This document shows, piece by piece, positions 1 to 8,917 of a DNA stretch of 64,000 bases. The stretch spans positions 62,001-126,000 of the forward strand of contig JADJSX010000034.1 in assembly GCA_016711485.1 (NCBI GenBank). Direction: 5' to 3'. This DNA comes from Leptospiraceae bacterium. GTDB lineage: Bacteria; Spirochaetota; Leptospiria; Leptospirales; Leptospiraceae. Position numbers and translations under genes: made by a program. Below the pieces are notes generated by a model. It was not told the origin of the DNA. It was given only the letters and a program-made list of their open reading frames with translations, and searched no databases. How positions within the stretch are numbered: the stretch's first letter is position 1; each line of letters starts with the position of its first letter.

Positions 1-51
1 TGCGTAGGGATGTTTGAAGTCTTAGATATTTATTATAAGGAACAGAGTTAA
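1..51 (+). CDS. Possible C-terminal tail of an upstream gene (partial)
   Basis: From base 1 the frame stays open for 16 codons and ends at TAA (49-51). The tail reads CVGMFEVLDIYYKEQS. The gene would begin left of the window. The stretch is too short to assign a family. It could be chance, because an open frame of this length is not significant alone. Position and strand fit a gene lying just before the Panacea-like gene. Confidence 0.3.
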   Translation, partial: CVGMFEVLDIYYKEQS

Positions 52-84
52 TTTTTTTTGTGAATTTCATTCTCTTAGTAAACC

Positions 85-615
85 ATGGACAAATTATTTA
101 GTGCCGTATTTTATATCATTCAGAATTTTCCTGGAAATTTAGATAGGAAGAATTTATCAAAACTTCTATATTATTCAGACGGTGCCTACTTTCAAAGACA
201 CTCTGAAATGATCACAAAAGAAAAATACATTCGTTTGGAAGACAGCCCAGAGTTAATTAATTTAAATCTCGCTATAATACACTTAATTGGAAATGGGATT
301 ATTACAGTCCAGCCAGACATCACAGCCATTTCTGAGCGAATCGATAAGTTTTATATAAAAGCAATTTCCACGATGAACATGACACTAGAGAAAGAAGAAA
401 TGCGAATTATCAATAAAGTGCTAAAGGCTTTTAAATCAGGTGTTAAAGAGGAAGATAAGTCCTATCCAAATCTCTATGAAAACTACCTAGTAACTCCAAT
501 TTACGGGGAAATTATTTTTTCTGAGAAAACAATAAACACAAAAATTCACATTTTTAAGAAAAAAAGCCTTTTAACATTGTCTGGAAAAATATTTAGGGTA
601 TTATTCGAAACATAA
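85..615 (+). CDS. Panacea/SocA-like domain protein
   Basis: This 176-residue protein has no signal peptide or membrane segment. The N-terminal part, with LSKLLYYSDGAYFQRH followed by EKYIRLEDSPE, resembles the start of the Panacea (DUF4065, SocA/GepA-like) fold: a helix with K-L-L-Y-x-x-D, then a strand with a conserved Y/I-x-R/K-L and Pro. Members act as antitoxins or as adaptors in proteolysis and are often beside toxins. No toxin candidate is visible next door. The stop codon overlaps the panD start by one base (TAATG), so the two are probably co-translated. The family call rests on this one motif region; the C-terminal half is not recognised. Function is unknown. Confidence 0.55.
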   Translation: MDKLFSAVFYIIQNFPGNLDRKNLSKLLYYSDGAYFQRHSEMITKEKYIRLEDSPELINLNLAIIHLIGNGIITVQPDITAISERIDKFYIKAISTMNMTLEKEEMRIINKVLKAFKSGVKEEDKSYPNLYENYLVTPIYGEIIFSEKTINTKIHIFKKKSLLTLSGKIFRVLFET

Positions 616-971
616 TGTTAATCACAATTTTAAAAAGCAAAATTCACCGTGCCACGATAACCGATGCCAATTTAAACTATATAGGTAGCCTTACTGTGGA
701 TTTGAATTTAATGGATGCAGCAGGTATGATTGAATACCAACAAGTAGCTGTGGTCAATATAAACAATGGTGCTCGTTTAGAAACCTATCTTATTAATGGG
801 AAACGAGGATCTGGAGAAATTTGTCTGAATGGAGCCGCTGCCAGATTAGGCGAGCCGGGAGACAAAATCATCATCATGACCTATGCATTAGTGGACGAAA
901 AAGAGATTCCTCTCAATTATGACCCGAAAGTAGTGCATGTGGACGGCAAAAACAATATCATTGAACCTTAA
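615..971 (+). CDS. panD: Aspartate 1-decarboxylase PanD (pyruvoyl enzyme precursor)
   Basis: PanD converts L-aspartate to beta-alanine for pantothenate and coenzyme A synthesis in the cytosol. The 118-residue length is normal for the family. The self-cleavage site is visible as Gly24-Ser25 (LNYIGSLTVD); cleavage there makes the pyruvoyl group on Ser25. Lys9 (SKIHRA), Tyr58 region (LETYLINGKRGSG) and the C-terminal NGAAARLGEPGD-type motif also match. The gene starts inside the stop of the Panacea-like gene, which suggests translational coupling. No other pantothenate gene is in the window. Confidence 0.96.
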   Translation: MLITILKSKIHRATITDANLNYIGSLTVDLNLMDAAGMIEYQQVAVVNINNGARLETYLINGKRGSGEICLNGAAARLGEPGDKIIIMTYALVDEKEIPLNYDPKVVHVDGKNNIIEP

Positions 972-1071
972 AACTTTCTTTTTTTGGTTTGAATATTTCC
1001 CTTTACATCTAATTATATTGTTTAAAAAATACGATAATAATTAATATTACACCAACGGATGACTCAAATCT

Positions 1072-1944
1072 ATGAATAAACTATTTAAGCTTTCTTTATT
1101 TCTAACCATTTCATTGACTTTTACATTATTTGCTCAAGAAACACCAAAAGCCAATACGCAACCTCCTGCAAAAGATGGAGCAAAATCAGAAGCAAAAAAA
1201 GAAGATACAATGGCAATGTTAAAGGACTATACTCCTATTGCTCAACTGGATCCTTCTCTCGCGGTAACTGGAATTACCTATCTTAAAAGGGCAGCTCACA
1301 ATGGAAAAGGGGATGTTTTAGATGTGCAAGTAAATTTAGAAAACACAGACCATTCTACTAGAGATTATTCTATTTATGTTTTCGCTTATCACGAAACAAA
1401 AATTCCTGTAGTAAACAAACTTGCTCCACCTCCAGTTTGGAGAGAAAATGATCCACATAAATTAGATACCACTGTCGATTTTTCTGTACTTAGCCCTGAG
1501 AAAATTACTCCTGAAATAGTCTGGGGTGCAGACGGACTCAAAGCAAGACAAGAAAAATCTGAAAAAGAAAAATTAAAAGGATACCATTATGTTGTAGGTG
1601 AGCCTAGTTTAAATGAATACATGCTTTATCTAACAAAAAAGCCAGAAAAAGCACTCAAAATTAAATTATACTCTGAAGCTGTTCCTAAAGATAAAGTAAC
1701 TGAAACTAATTTCAAAAATGACGAAGCAGAACTAAAAGTAGACATGAATAACAAAGCAGTAGATTCACATACATACACTGTTTTTAATTCTAAATACAAA
1801 ACAACTGTAACAACTCATCATTATTCTGAATTTAGAAATAACTTTTTCTTTTTTAATAGAGTTGCCGTATTGATCTTCAACGACAAAAATGCGTTAGTAT
1901 ACAGAAATATTACCGACATAGGCAAAAAAAGAGAACACAAATAA
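1072..1944 (+). CDS. Secreted protein of unknown function
   Basis: This 290-residue protein begins with a signal peptide (KLFKLSLFLTISLTFTLFAQ) with a likely signal peptidase I cut near residue 21. A Pro/Lys/Ala-rich linker follows to about residue 45. The mature part has an extended region with alternating charged and aromatic residues and no motif I recognise. It would act in the periplasm or at the surface. It stands alone, downstream of panD by 100 bp and convergent with trhO; the spacer on its 3' side has a hairpin (1964-1996). A GGATG lies upstream of the ATG, but it is a weak ribosome site. Confidence 0.7.
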   Translation: MNKLFKLSLFLTISLTFTLFAQETPKANTQPPAKDGAKSEAKKEDTMAMLKDYTPIAQLDPSLAVTGITYLKRAAHNGKGDVLDVQVNLENTDHSTRDYSIYVFAYHETKIPVVNKLAPPPVWRENDPHKLDTTVDFSVLSPEKITPEIVWGADGLKARQEKSEKEKLKGYHYVVGEPSLNEYMLYLTKKPEKALKIKLYSEAVPKDKVTETNFKNDEAELKVDMNNKAVDSHTYTVFNSKYKTTVTTHHYSEFRNNFFFFNRVAVLIFNDKNALVYRNITDIGKKREHK

Positions 1945-1963
1945 AATTTAATTTCTCCTAAAA

Positions 1964-1996
1964 GTAAGTTCCTCAGAAATGCAATGAGGAACTTAC
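1964..1996. repeat. 12-bp perfect inverted repeat between convergent genes
   Basis: GTAAGTTCCTCA (1964-1975) pairs perfectly with TGAGGAACTTAC (1985-1996) around a 9-nt loop. It sits between the ends of the secreted-protein gene and trhO, which converge. A T-run is lacking, so it is not a textbook terminator, but the position suggests it ends or protects transcripts in both directions. Confidence 0.7.
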
Positions 1997-2059
1997 CCAA
2001 GCAATCCGCAAATTTACTTTTCAGCCTACCACATTCAATACAACTTCACAATTAATTTT

Positions 2060-3076
2060 CTAAACAATAGATTTTAGCTTTGGTCTTAATCTAGATTTAT
2101 GTTCGGGTAATTCACCTTTTCTTAGTTTTCGTTGTTCTTCTTCTGGTAATCGATTTATTTCCATACATTCTTTTGTACAACAATTTTCATAGACTGTAGC
2201 GCAAGACTCACATTGAATAAATAGCAAATGGCAAGCATCATTCGCGCAGTTTACATGCCGATCTGAAGAATCACCACATTGATGGCATTTACTAATTATC
2301 TCTTCACTTATTCTTTCTCCTAATCTGTCATCGAATACAAAATTTTTACCTTTGAATTTGGACTCAAGGCCGAGTGCTTTGACTTCTCGGGCATACGAAA
2401 TAATTCCACCAAAAAGTTGATTTACGTCGACAAAACCTTTATGTTTTAAGTATGCACTAGCCTTCTCACAACGAATTCCGCCTGTACAATAAAGAAGAAT
2501 CTTTTTATCTTTTTTATCTTCTAGTAAATCTACAATCAAGGGAAGTTCTTCTTTAAATGTATCGGCGTCCGGTAGAATTGCATTTTCAAAATGGCCCACT
2601 TCACTTTCATAATGATTTCTTACATCCACAAGTATCACATTCGGATCCTGCAATGCTTCATTGAATTCTGCGGCTGATAGATGTTTTCCTACATTCGAAG
2701 CATCAAAACTAGAATCATCTAATCCGTCTGCGACTATTTTAGGTCTTACTTTTATGGTAAGTTTATAAAAGGATTTGCCATTATCCTCAATCGCTATTTT
2801 AAGAGGCATTTCTTTTAGATAATCAGTACTGTCTAATTGGGATTTAAATGTTTCGAAGTTCGATTCTGGAACACTTAATTGTGCATTCACACCTTCCCTA
2901 GCCAAATAAATTCTACCGAATACACCTAAATTACCCCATTCTTTCAAAAGGAGCAATCTAAATTCTTCTGGATTTTCAATTTTAATGTATCGATAAAATG
3001 ACAATGTAATTCGATTAAACTTTTCTTCGTACAATCGTTTTTTTAGTTCTTCCTTACTTATAATTTCCTGTTTCAT
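2060..3076 (-). CDS. trhO: tRNA uridine(34) hydroxylase TrhO (rhodanese family)
   Basis: TrhO (YceA) installs 5-hydroxyuridine at tRNA position 34 in a prephenate-independent, oxygen-dependent way. The 338 residues show an N-terminal acylphosphatase-like part (residues 20-110), a rhodanese domain (about 130-235) with active-site Cys197 in CTGGIRCEKA, and a Cys-rich C-terminal tail (CHQCGDSSDRHVNC, CESC, CCTKEC) typical of the family. The ATG is preceded by AGGA. The next gene upstream on the same strand (membrane protein) ends 21 bp away, so they may be co-transcribed. The assignment is confident. Confidence 0.93.
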   Translation of the reverse strand: MKQEIISKEELKKRLYEEKFNRITLSFYRYIKIENPEEFRLLLLKEWGNLGVFGRIYLAREGVNAQLSVPESNFETFKSQLDSTDYLKEMPLKIAIEDNGKSFYKLTIKVRPKIVADGLDDSSFDASNVGKHLSAAEFNEALQDPNVILVDVRNHYESEVGHFENAILPDADTFKEELPLIVDLLEDKKDKKILLYCTGGIRCEKASAYLKHKGFVDVNQLFGGIISYAREVKALGLESKFKGKNFVFDDRLGERISEEIISKCHQCGDSSDRHVNCANDACHLLFIQCESCATVYENCCTKECMEINRLPEEEQRKLRKGELPEHKSRLRPKLKSIV

Positions 3077-3097
3077 ATTAAATGATCCTAATTAATA

Positions 3098-3754
3098 TTA
3101 ATCTCCACTTTTGTCCTTAGAAACTTTAAATAAACCCAAATAAATGAGAGCTAAACTTGGGACTGAAATACAAAATAGAATGAATAAATAACCTATTAAT
3201 TTATTATTTAAATACGTTTTATGATCTTCTATCGTGCCAGTACACAAACTATGACCAGTATCTATTCGTATAGGATTTACAGAAAGTATTCGTCCTACTG
3301 CAGACACTTTAACTCCCGGAGGGATACCCAAAACTCTACTTTTTTTGGCTTCTAATTCTGATATTTTTACCGCGTCTCCGCAAGGTAAATAGTCTTCGGC
3401 TATTACTAATTCGACATTTTGGAAATGATCATTTATTTTAATATGAATTGGCTGCAAATATGATTCGTCAATTAACCATTCTGATCTTTTCCCATTTTTA
3501 CCTTTTACAAATTTTTCGCGAACGGCTATTACATATTCGCCCCTTACTTTAGGATTACTTTCTAAAATATTTCCAGAAAATTTTACAAATTGATTGGATG
3601 ATAGATGAACCTCCAGATTATCAGGAGCAACTTCTAACAAAACAGCCGACTCAAATAATGACTTTCGATCATCTTTCAGAAAAAAATTCAAGATAAAAAC
3701 AGAAAATAGAAGGGGTATAATGCCGCTGATAATTAAAATATAATCTCTTTTCAT
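3098..3754 (-). CDS. Two-pass membrane protein of unknown function
   Basis: The 218 residues have one membrane helix near residues 6-26 and another near 185-208, with a roughly 155-residue globular region between, probably facing the periplasm. The middle contains beta-rich stretches and a short DTGHSLCTGTIEDH segment. This layout (helix, beta domain, helix) recalls GIDE-type membrane proteins, but I see no diagnostic motif and do not assign the family. It has an AGGA ribosome site before the ATG and lies directly upstream of trhO on the same strand. Confidence 0.6.
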   Translation of the reverse strand: MKRDYILIISGIIPLLFSVFILNFFLKDDRKSLFESAVLLEVAPDNLEVHLSSNQFVKFSGNILESNPKVRGEYVIAVREKFVKGKNGKRSEWLIDESYLQPIHIKINDHFQNVELVIAEDYLPCGDAVKISELEAKKSRVLGIPPGVKVSAVGRILSVNPIRIDTGHSLCTGTIEDHKTYLNNKLIGYLFILFCISVPSLALIYLGLFKVSKDKSGD

Positions 3755-3943
3755 TTATAAAATCCTAATTTTTAAAAATAAGCAGAAATTCCATCCGAAT
3801 TGATTCAGGCTGAAGATTAATTTATCCCTGAATAAATTTGCATCCTACTGACTTACTATACTTTTAAGAAAATGAAATTAGGAAAGACAAATATTGAGCC
3901 TTTATGGATTAGCTTAAAAAAGCATATTTCAAACGAGGATATT

Positions 3944-4834
3944 ATGAGGAAAAACTCACTTTTGATTCACCTACTTATTCCTATTTTAGTAGTAAGTTTT
4001 ACAGCCTGCGCCAGTCACAACCCAAGAACTCAAAAAGTAAATGAAGTGATTCCACAAAAGTTTTTAGTAATTGGTCACAGAGGTACAGGAGACAATTCAA
4101 TTGCTCCCGAAAATACTCTATCTTCGTTTCGATTTGCCGCCAAAAATAACTCTGCATTCGAACTTGATACAATGTTTGCGAAAACTGGAGAACTAGTCGT
4201 AATCCATGATTCCGACGTAGACAGAACTACGGATGGGAAAGGAATGGTTGACACACTTAGTTTGACAGAATTAAAGAAATTGGATACGTCTAAACTTTCC
4301 CCGCCTAAGTTTAAAGGCGAAAAAATTCCAACTTTAAGCGAAGTTTTAGATGAATTTGGTGGAAAAACCCTAATCGACATTGAAATAAAAGCCCAAGCCC
4401 CAAAAGAAGAAGCCAAAAAGATCGGTGCAGCCGTAGCCAATTTGCTTGCAGAAAAAAAACTGACACAAAAAGTATTTGTAACCTCCTTTAATCCATTTGT
4501 CCTAGAAACAATAAAGGAGACTAATCCAGAAGTTATTCGTGGACAACTTTACTCTTCTTTTGAGGATGAAAAAAGTATTTCTTGGTTAACAAAGGTAGTA
4601 TTACGTAATCTTTTACTCAATGGAAAAGCGGAACCAGATATTCTTGCCCCGCATAAAGGTTTGGTAGATAAAGATTATGTGGCAAAATACCACAATTTAG
4701 GATATAAAATCTTCCCATGGACAGTGAATGATCCCAAAGAAATGGAAAATTTAATGAAACTTGGAATAGATGGGCTCATTACGGACAGACCAGACTTAGC
4801 AAATGAAATCTACCAGAAGCTAAAAAATCAATAA
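3944..4834 (+). CDS. Glycerophosphodiester phosphodiesterase, lipoprotein
   Basis: The enzyme hydrolyses glycerophosphodiesters to sn-glycerol 3-phosphate and an alcohol. Motifs of the GDPD TIM barrel are clear: GHRGTGDNSIAPENT (catalytic His and metal Glu), VVIHDSDVDRTTDGKG (second His), IDIEIKA (metal Glu), and a closing FPWTVNDPKEM with DGLITDRP. I chose the ATG at 3944, preceded by GAGG (3935-3938). It gives a short n-region, a hydrophobic core and a lipobox ending at Cys22 (SFTAC). An in-frame ATG at 3872 would add 24 residues and bury the signal, so it is less likely. As a lipoprotein it would work in the periplasm, supplying G3P from phospholipid breakdown products. It stands alone before the exbB operon. 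Confidence 0.9.
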   Translation: MRKNSLLIHLLIPILVVSFTACASHNPRTQKVNEVIPQKFLVIGHRGTGDNSIAPENTLSSFRFAAKNNSAFELDTMFAKTGELVVIHDSDVDRTTDGKGMVDTLSLTELKKLDTSKLSPPKFKGEKIPTLSEVLDEFGGKTLIDIEIKAQAPKEEAKKIGAAVANLLAEKKLTQKVFVTSFNPFVLETIKETNPEVIRGQLYSSFEDEKSISWLTKVVLRNLLLNGKAEPDILAPHKGLVDKDYVAKYHNLGYKIFPWTVNDPKEMENLMKLGIDGLITDRPDLANEIYQKLKNQ

Positions 4835-4899
4835 AGTGTTTGGCAGTAAAACAACCTCCTAATACTTTACTTTTAAATCATGAATAGAGAGTAGTTAAT

Positions 4900-5520
4900 A
4901 TGTTTCATCTAGGCAAATCAGATTCCATTATAGCATCCATACATCCGGCAACAATTCCTAGTATAATTGTAATTGTTTCCATCATTGCTTTTACTATTAT
5001 TATAGAGAGAATGGTTTATTTCTGGAAATTAGTACCAATTAACCCAGACGATCTCCGAAAAGTAAAAGATTTACTCATTGAAAAAAGATGGGATGAAGCA
5101 AAAGACTACCTTACTTCCTGCAGTCATGGACCGACCACAGCCATTTTACAGACTGGTATCGAATACAAACGAAGAGACTCCAAATACTACGAAGATGAAA
5201 TGAAATCGGAAGGGTATAGACAAATTTTTCAAATGGAAAAATTCTTAACTGGACTAGGAACCATTGCGACTATCGGTCCCCTTCTTGGAGTTTTGGGAAC
5301 TGTTGTTGGGATGATTCGATCCTTCGCAGAAGGTGTGGGAACAAAAGGTGCTGAGGGCGGAATTGCAGAAGCACTTATTACAACTGCTATGGGACTCTCA
5401 GTTTCCATACCGGCTTATATTTTCTATAATTATTTAGTTCGCAAAAAAGAAGAAAAAATTGCCGAAATGGAAAATGTCTCTGATCAATTCTTGCAAATCT
5501 TTCATCGGGAAAAAATATGA
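4900..5520 (+). CDS. exbB: ExbB/TolQ/MotA-type proton channel subunit
   Basis: A 206-residue inner-membrane protein with three membrane helices (around residues 16-37, 116-140 and 155-178). The second and third carry the family pattern GTIATIGPLLGVLGTVVGMIRSF and GIAEALITTAMGLSVSIPAY. With ExbD it would form a proton-driven motor that energises a TonB- or Tol-like process at the outer membrane. The stop overlaps the exbD start by 4 bp (ATGA), so they are translationally coupled. No TonB gene is nearby. Sequence alone does not separate ExbB from TolQ; bamA directly downstream hints at an envelope role. Confidence 0.88.
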   Translation: MFHLGKSDSIIASIHPATIPSIIVIVSIIAFTIIIERMVYFWKLVPINPDDLRKVKDLLIEKRWDEAKDYLTSCSHGPTTAILQTGIEYKRRDSKYYEDEMKSEGYRQIFQMEKFLTGLGTIATIGPLLGVLGTVVGMIRSFAEGVGTKGAEGGIAEALITTAMGLSVSIPAYIFYNYLVRKKEEKIAEMENVSDQFLQIFHREKI

Positions 5521-5981
5521 AATTCAGAAGGACGATGAAAACATTCGATCGAATTGATATTACATCGCTAATAGATGTTGTATCCTTCATCGTAATTTAT
5601 TTTTTGATGCATGCAACTTTAGAAAAAGCGGCGACTATTAAGATAGAACTTCCGCGCTCTTCGACTACAGTATCGAAAGAAAAAAATCAGGACGAACTTA
5701 TTATAACTGTAGATAAAGTTGGAAAAATATTTTTGGATAGAGATCCAGAACCGGTTCCACTAGATAAATTAAAAGACAAAATAATATCTTTTCTTGGACC
5801 CAAAAAAAATAGAGACCCTAAAAAAAATAAGGTAATCATTCGTGGCGATAGTGGAGCAAATTACCAAACTGTCGTAAAAGTGATTGATGAAGTAAACGCC
5901 GCTGGAGTAACAAGGTTTAACCTTGCTATGGTAAAAGGTGCTAACTCAGGAAACACTGCTCCTTCTGAAGATAATCAATAA
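5517..5981 (+). CDS. exbD: ExbD/TolR family protein
   Basis: The 154-residue partner of the upstream ExbB-like protein. It has a short cytoplasmic N-terminus, a single membrane helix (about residues 17-37) carrying the essential proton-path aspartate (Asp20 in SLIDVVSFIVIYFL), and a periplasmic domain with the beta-strand pattern DELIITVDKVGKIFLD and VIIRGDSGANYQTVVKVID. It begins inside the exbB stop and is followed after 14 bp by bamA. The gene pair probably powers envelope transport; the cargo is not shown by the sequence. Confidence 0.88.
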   Translation: MKFRRTMKTFDRIDITSLIDVVSFIVIYFLMHATLEKAATIKIELPRSSTTVSKEKNQDELIITVDKVGKIFLDRDPEPVPLDKLKDKIISFLGPKKNRDPKKNKVIIRGDSGANYQTVVKVIDEVNAAGVTRFNLAMVKGANSGNTAPSEDNQ

Positions 5982-5995
5982 GAATAAGATAGCAT

Positions 5996-8914
5996 TTGAA
6001 AACAACCGTAGTAATAAAACTCTCACTCATAATACTTCTAACAGTTCTCATTGTATTAGGAGGAACTGGTAGTAAACTTTTCTCCGAAAGATCTCAACAT
6101 CTTGGAAAAGTAATTTCTGAAATTAAATTCGTAGGGAACCTAAATACAAGCAAAGAAGATATTCTTAATTTTATAGAAATGAGAAAAGGTGCTGTACTTA
6201 CCGAAAAATTATTAAACAACGATTTAAAAACGTTATTCGCCACAGGTTATTTTTATAATATTGATATAAAGGCGGACAGTTTACCTACCGGGATAGTTGT
6301 TATATTTGAATTAAAAGAACGACCTCGTGTAGAAGAAATAGAATTTATTGGGGCTGATGAAGTATTTCCTTCCGATTTACGAGATAAAATGCCTATTAAA
6401 GAAAATGAAGTAATAACCCCTGAAAAAGTAAATGCAACTAGAGAAGTCATTCTAAAAAAATACCGAGATGAAGGATTCTTTCATGCCTATGTAAAATTTG
6501 AAATGGGAAAGATTAATCCAAAAACTAATCTAGTAAAAGTAAAATTTATTATAGATGAAGGCGATGAAATTCCAGTCTCCAAAATTAACATCATTGGGAC
6601 AAAAGCTGTAGATCCAGGTGAAATCATAGGATTTTTAGATTTAAAGGAATCAGGTTTAATAGAAAGCGGTAACTTTAAAGAAGCCTCATTTGAATCGGAT
6701 AAACAGAAAATCGTCGCATTCCTTAAGTCTAGAGGATATTTAGACGCTGATATAGTCCCGGAAGGAACTAATTGGGAAATCAGATGGGAAAATGCTAAAT
6801 TAAAAAATAAACGAGTTATCATAGTTAACTACAAAATCAAAGAAGGCGATCTCTATTACTTTAACGGTTATGAGGCTAAACATGATTATGCTTTAGACGA
6901 ATCAGGGAATCCTATATTTTTAAATAAAGAAAATAATCCTAGCGGGACTCCTAAGGAAAATTTAAAACCAATTTACAGCATTACAGAATTAGAAAAACTA
7001 TTTGAATTCTCCAATGATGATGTCGGAGATATTTTTGATGAAGGAAAATTTCAAAGAGATAAAGCATTAATTAACGAATTATATAGCAGTAAAGGTTATT
7101 TATATGTTCAAGTAATGCCTAAAAGAAAAAATATAGAACTTACGCATGAAAATCTTTTGAAGTATGAACAATGTACCGGGTTTCCGAATAAAACAGATTG
7201 CGAAGAAGAAAATAAAAAGCTCAACATTCCCAAACTCAGAAAAATTTTAACAAAGAATCCTACATTTGCAGGAAGAAAGTTTGAACATGTAGATTTTACT
7301 ATTCGAGAGAATTTCCTAGCTTACATAGAAAATATTGTAATAAAAGGAAATAAAAAAACTTTAGATAAAGTAATTCGTAGAGAAGTTTTAATCAAACCGG
7401 GCGAATTATTTAATTCGGCATTAGTAAACCGTTCAAGAGAAAGAATTTTTAACTTAGGATATTTTAAAGAAGTAAACTTTAATACAAGACCTGGTTCTAG
7501 TGAAACTAAAATGAATTTAATTATTGATTTGGTAGAACAACCTACAGGTACTATTTCGATGGGCGGCGGTTACGGTACAATATCTGGGTTCTCAATTTTC
7601 ACTGAACTTGGAGAAAATAACTTAAATGGGACGGGGCAAAGAGTATCTGGACGTATTGAATTTGGACCACTAAGAAAGTTTTTTCAATTATCTTGGACAG
7701 AACCGTGGATTTACGATAAACCGTGGTCACTAACGCTTAGTATGTTTTATTCATCTAGGATAATAAACGTAGGTGCGGCTTCAATTACTGATACACAGAC
7801 TCAATCTATTAAAGAAAGAGCGTCATACGAAACTTCAGGTGTCGGATTTTCTGTCGGTCTTGGTCATAGGCTTTCGTTTAATGGATTACTTTCTAACTGG
7901 ACGCATTTTCACAGGTATTCGCCGAGTTTTTTTCGATCTAGTAATGCAACTTCTTTAGTTGACGACTCAATTCGCGCACAACAAGATAGGGGTTGGCAGT
8001 TCCGCTCCCAAATTACAAATGGAATAGGTTACGACTCGAGAGATAACATATTTAATGCTACATCTGGCGTGAATACATATTTTTCAATTTCGAATACCGG
8101 ACAGTTTTTAGGTGGTCAGAGTCATTTTGACCAATTCAATCCTGTAATCGAATTTTATTATACTTGGTTTGATTATACGTTAGGAGGTTTAATTAGGTCA
8201 AATTCATTAAGACGCTGGAAAGTAGTTCAAGAATTTAGATCTTCCAGCGTATTTACTTACGAAAGAGTTCCAAAATACAATCGACCAGATGCATTCCTTA
8301 GAGAAACAGAAAGACAAAGAAATCCTTATATCCTCCAACAAGATTTACAATTCATTGGAGGATACGAATCGTTACGCGGATGGTTTTTTCAGGATAATAA
8401 TTATCCGAGAGAATGGCAAAATGGTGCAAATCATCGGGTACTTTTTAGTTCAGAGTTAAGATTTCCGATTGAGCCATCTTTATTATGGTTAGTATTATTT
8501 TTTGATTCTGGATCTATGTATGAAGAAGTTAGCAAATGGTCAGGAACTAGAAAAACAGATTCCGATGCATTCGATCAACTTGTTCAAAGTCAAAGATGGA
8601 GCCCAAACCTAGACCAAGCTTTAAATATATATTTCCGCGAAAATTACGATCCATTTAGCTTAAGACCGTTAGCAGAAAGCCCATTAGAATTAAATAACCC
8701 AGGTCGATTGACTCTCAGTAGTACAAATTTAGCCTTAGATCGTTTTCGGTATTCATGGGGATTTGGTTTGAGAATACAAATTCCGGTTCTACCTTTGAGG
8801 CTTTATATGGCACAGAAATTACGTTATACGGGAGATCCAGGGCATCCATTTACTACTTATAACGACAGCAAAAACTTTCAATTTGTATTTGGAATTGGAG
8901 ATGTTCGATTCTAG
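5996..8914 (+). CDS. bamA: Outer-membrane protein assembly factor BamA (Omp85)
   Basis: BamA inserts beta-barrel proteins into the outer membrane. The 972 residues comprise a signal/anchor segment (KLSLIILLTVLIVLGGTG), a series of POTRA repeats from about residue 37, a last POTRA near 440-515 (IVIKGNKKTLDKVIRREV...RERIFNLGYFKEV), and a C-terminal barrel from about 520 ending in Phe (FGIGDVRF), the usual barrel signature. It is longer than the enterobacterial protein (about 800); a charged, low-complexity stretch around residues 290-340 and a Cys pair region near 390-405 (EQCTGFPNKTDCEE) interrupt the POTRA part. The start is TTG with only a weak ribosome site. It lies between exbD and a helicase gene 3 bp downstream, so probably in one operon. 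Confidence 0.93.
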   Translation: MKTTVVIKLSLIILLTVLIVLGGTGSKLFSERSQHLGKVISEIKFVGNLNTSKEDILNFIEMRKGAVLTEKLLNNDLKTLFATGYFYNIDIKADSLPTGIVVIFELKERPRVEEIEFIGADEVFPSDLRDKMPIKENEVITPEKVNATREVILKKYRDEGFFHAYVKFEMGKINPKTNLVKVKFIIDEGDEIPVSKINIIGTKAVDPGEIIGFLDLKESGLIESGNFKEASFESDKQKIVAFLKSRGYLDADIVPEGTNWEIRWENAKLKNKRVIIVNYKIKEGDLYYFNGYEAKHDYALDESGNPIFLNKENNPSGTPKENLKPIYSITELEKLFEFSNDDVGDIFDEGKFQRDKALINELYSSKGYLYVQVMPKRKNIELTHENLLKYEQCTGFPNKTDCEEENKKLNIPKLRKILTKNPTFAGRKFEHVDFTIRENFLAYIENIVIKGNKKTLDKVIRREVLIKPGELFNSALVNRSRERIFNLGYFKEVNFNTRPGSSETKMNLIIDLVEQPTGTISMGGGYGTISGFSIFTELGENNLNGTGQRVSGRIEFGPLRKFFQLSWTEPWIYDKPWSLTLSMFYSSRIINVGAASITDTQTQSIKERASYETSGVGFSVGLGHRLSFNGLLSNWTHFHRYSPSFFRSSNATSLVDDSIRAQQDRGWQFRSQITNGIGYDSRDNIFNATSGVNTYFSISNTGQFLGGQSHFDQFNPVIEFYYTWFDYTLGGLIRSNSLRRWKVVQEFRSSSVFTYERVPKYNRPDAFLRETERQRNPYILQQDLQFIGGYESLRGWFFQDNNYPREWQNGANHRVLFSSELRFPIEPSLLWLVLFFDSGSMYEEVSKWSGTRKTDSDAFDQLVQSQRWSPNLDQALNIYFRENYDPFSLRPLAESPLELNNPGRLTLSSTNLALDRFRYSWGFGLRIQIPVLPLRLYMAQKLRYTGDPGHPFTTYNDSKNFQFVFGIGDVRF

Positions 8915-8917
8915 AAA

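Noticed and set aside
3872..3943. Longer start for the glycerophosphodiesterase
   Set aside because: Adds 24 hydrophilic residues before a clear lipoprotein signal; the ATG at 3944 has a GAGG site.
4840..4868. Possible promoter TTGGCA-17-TACTTT before exbB
   Set aside because: The -10 box matches only about half of the consensus; not strong enough to list.
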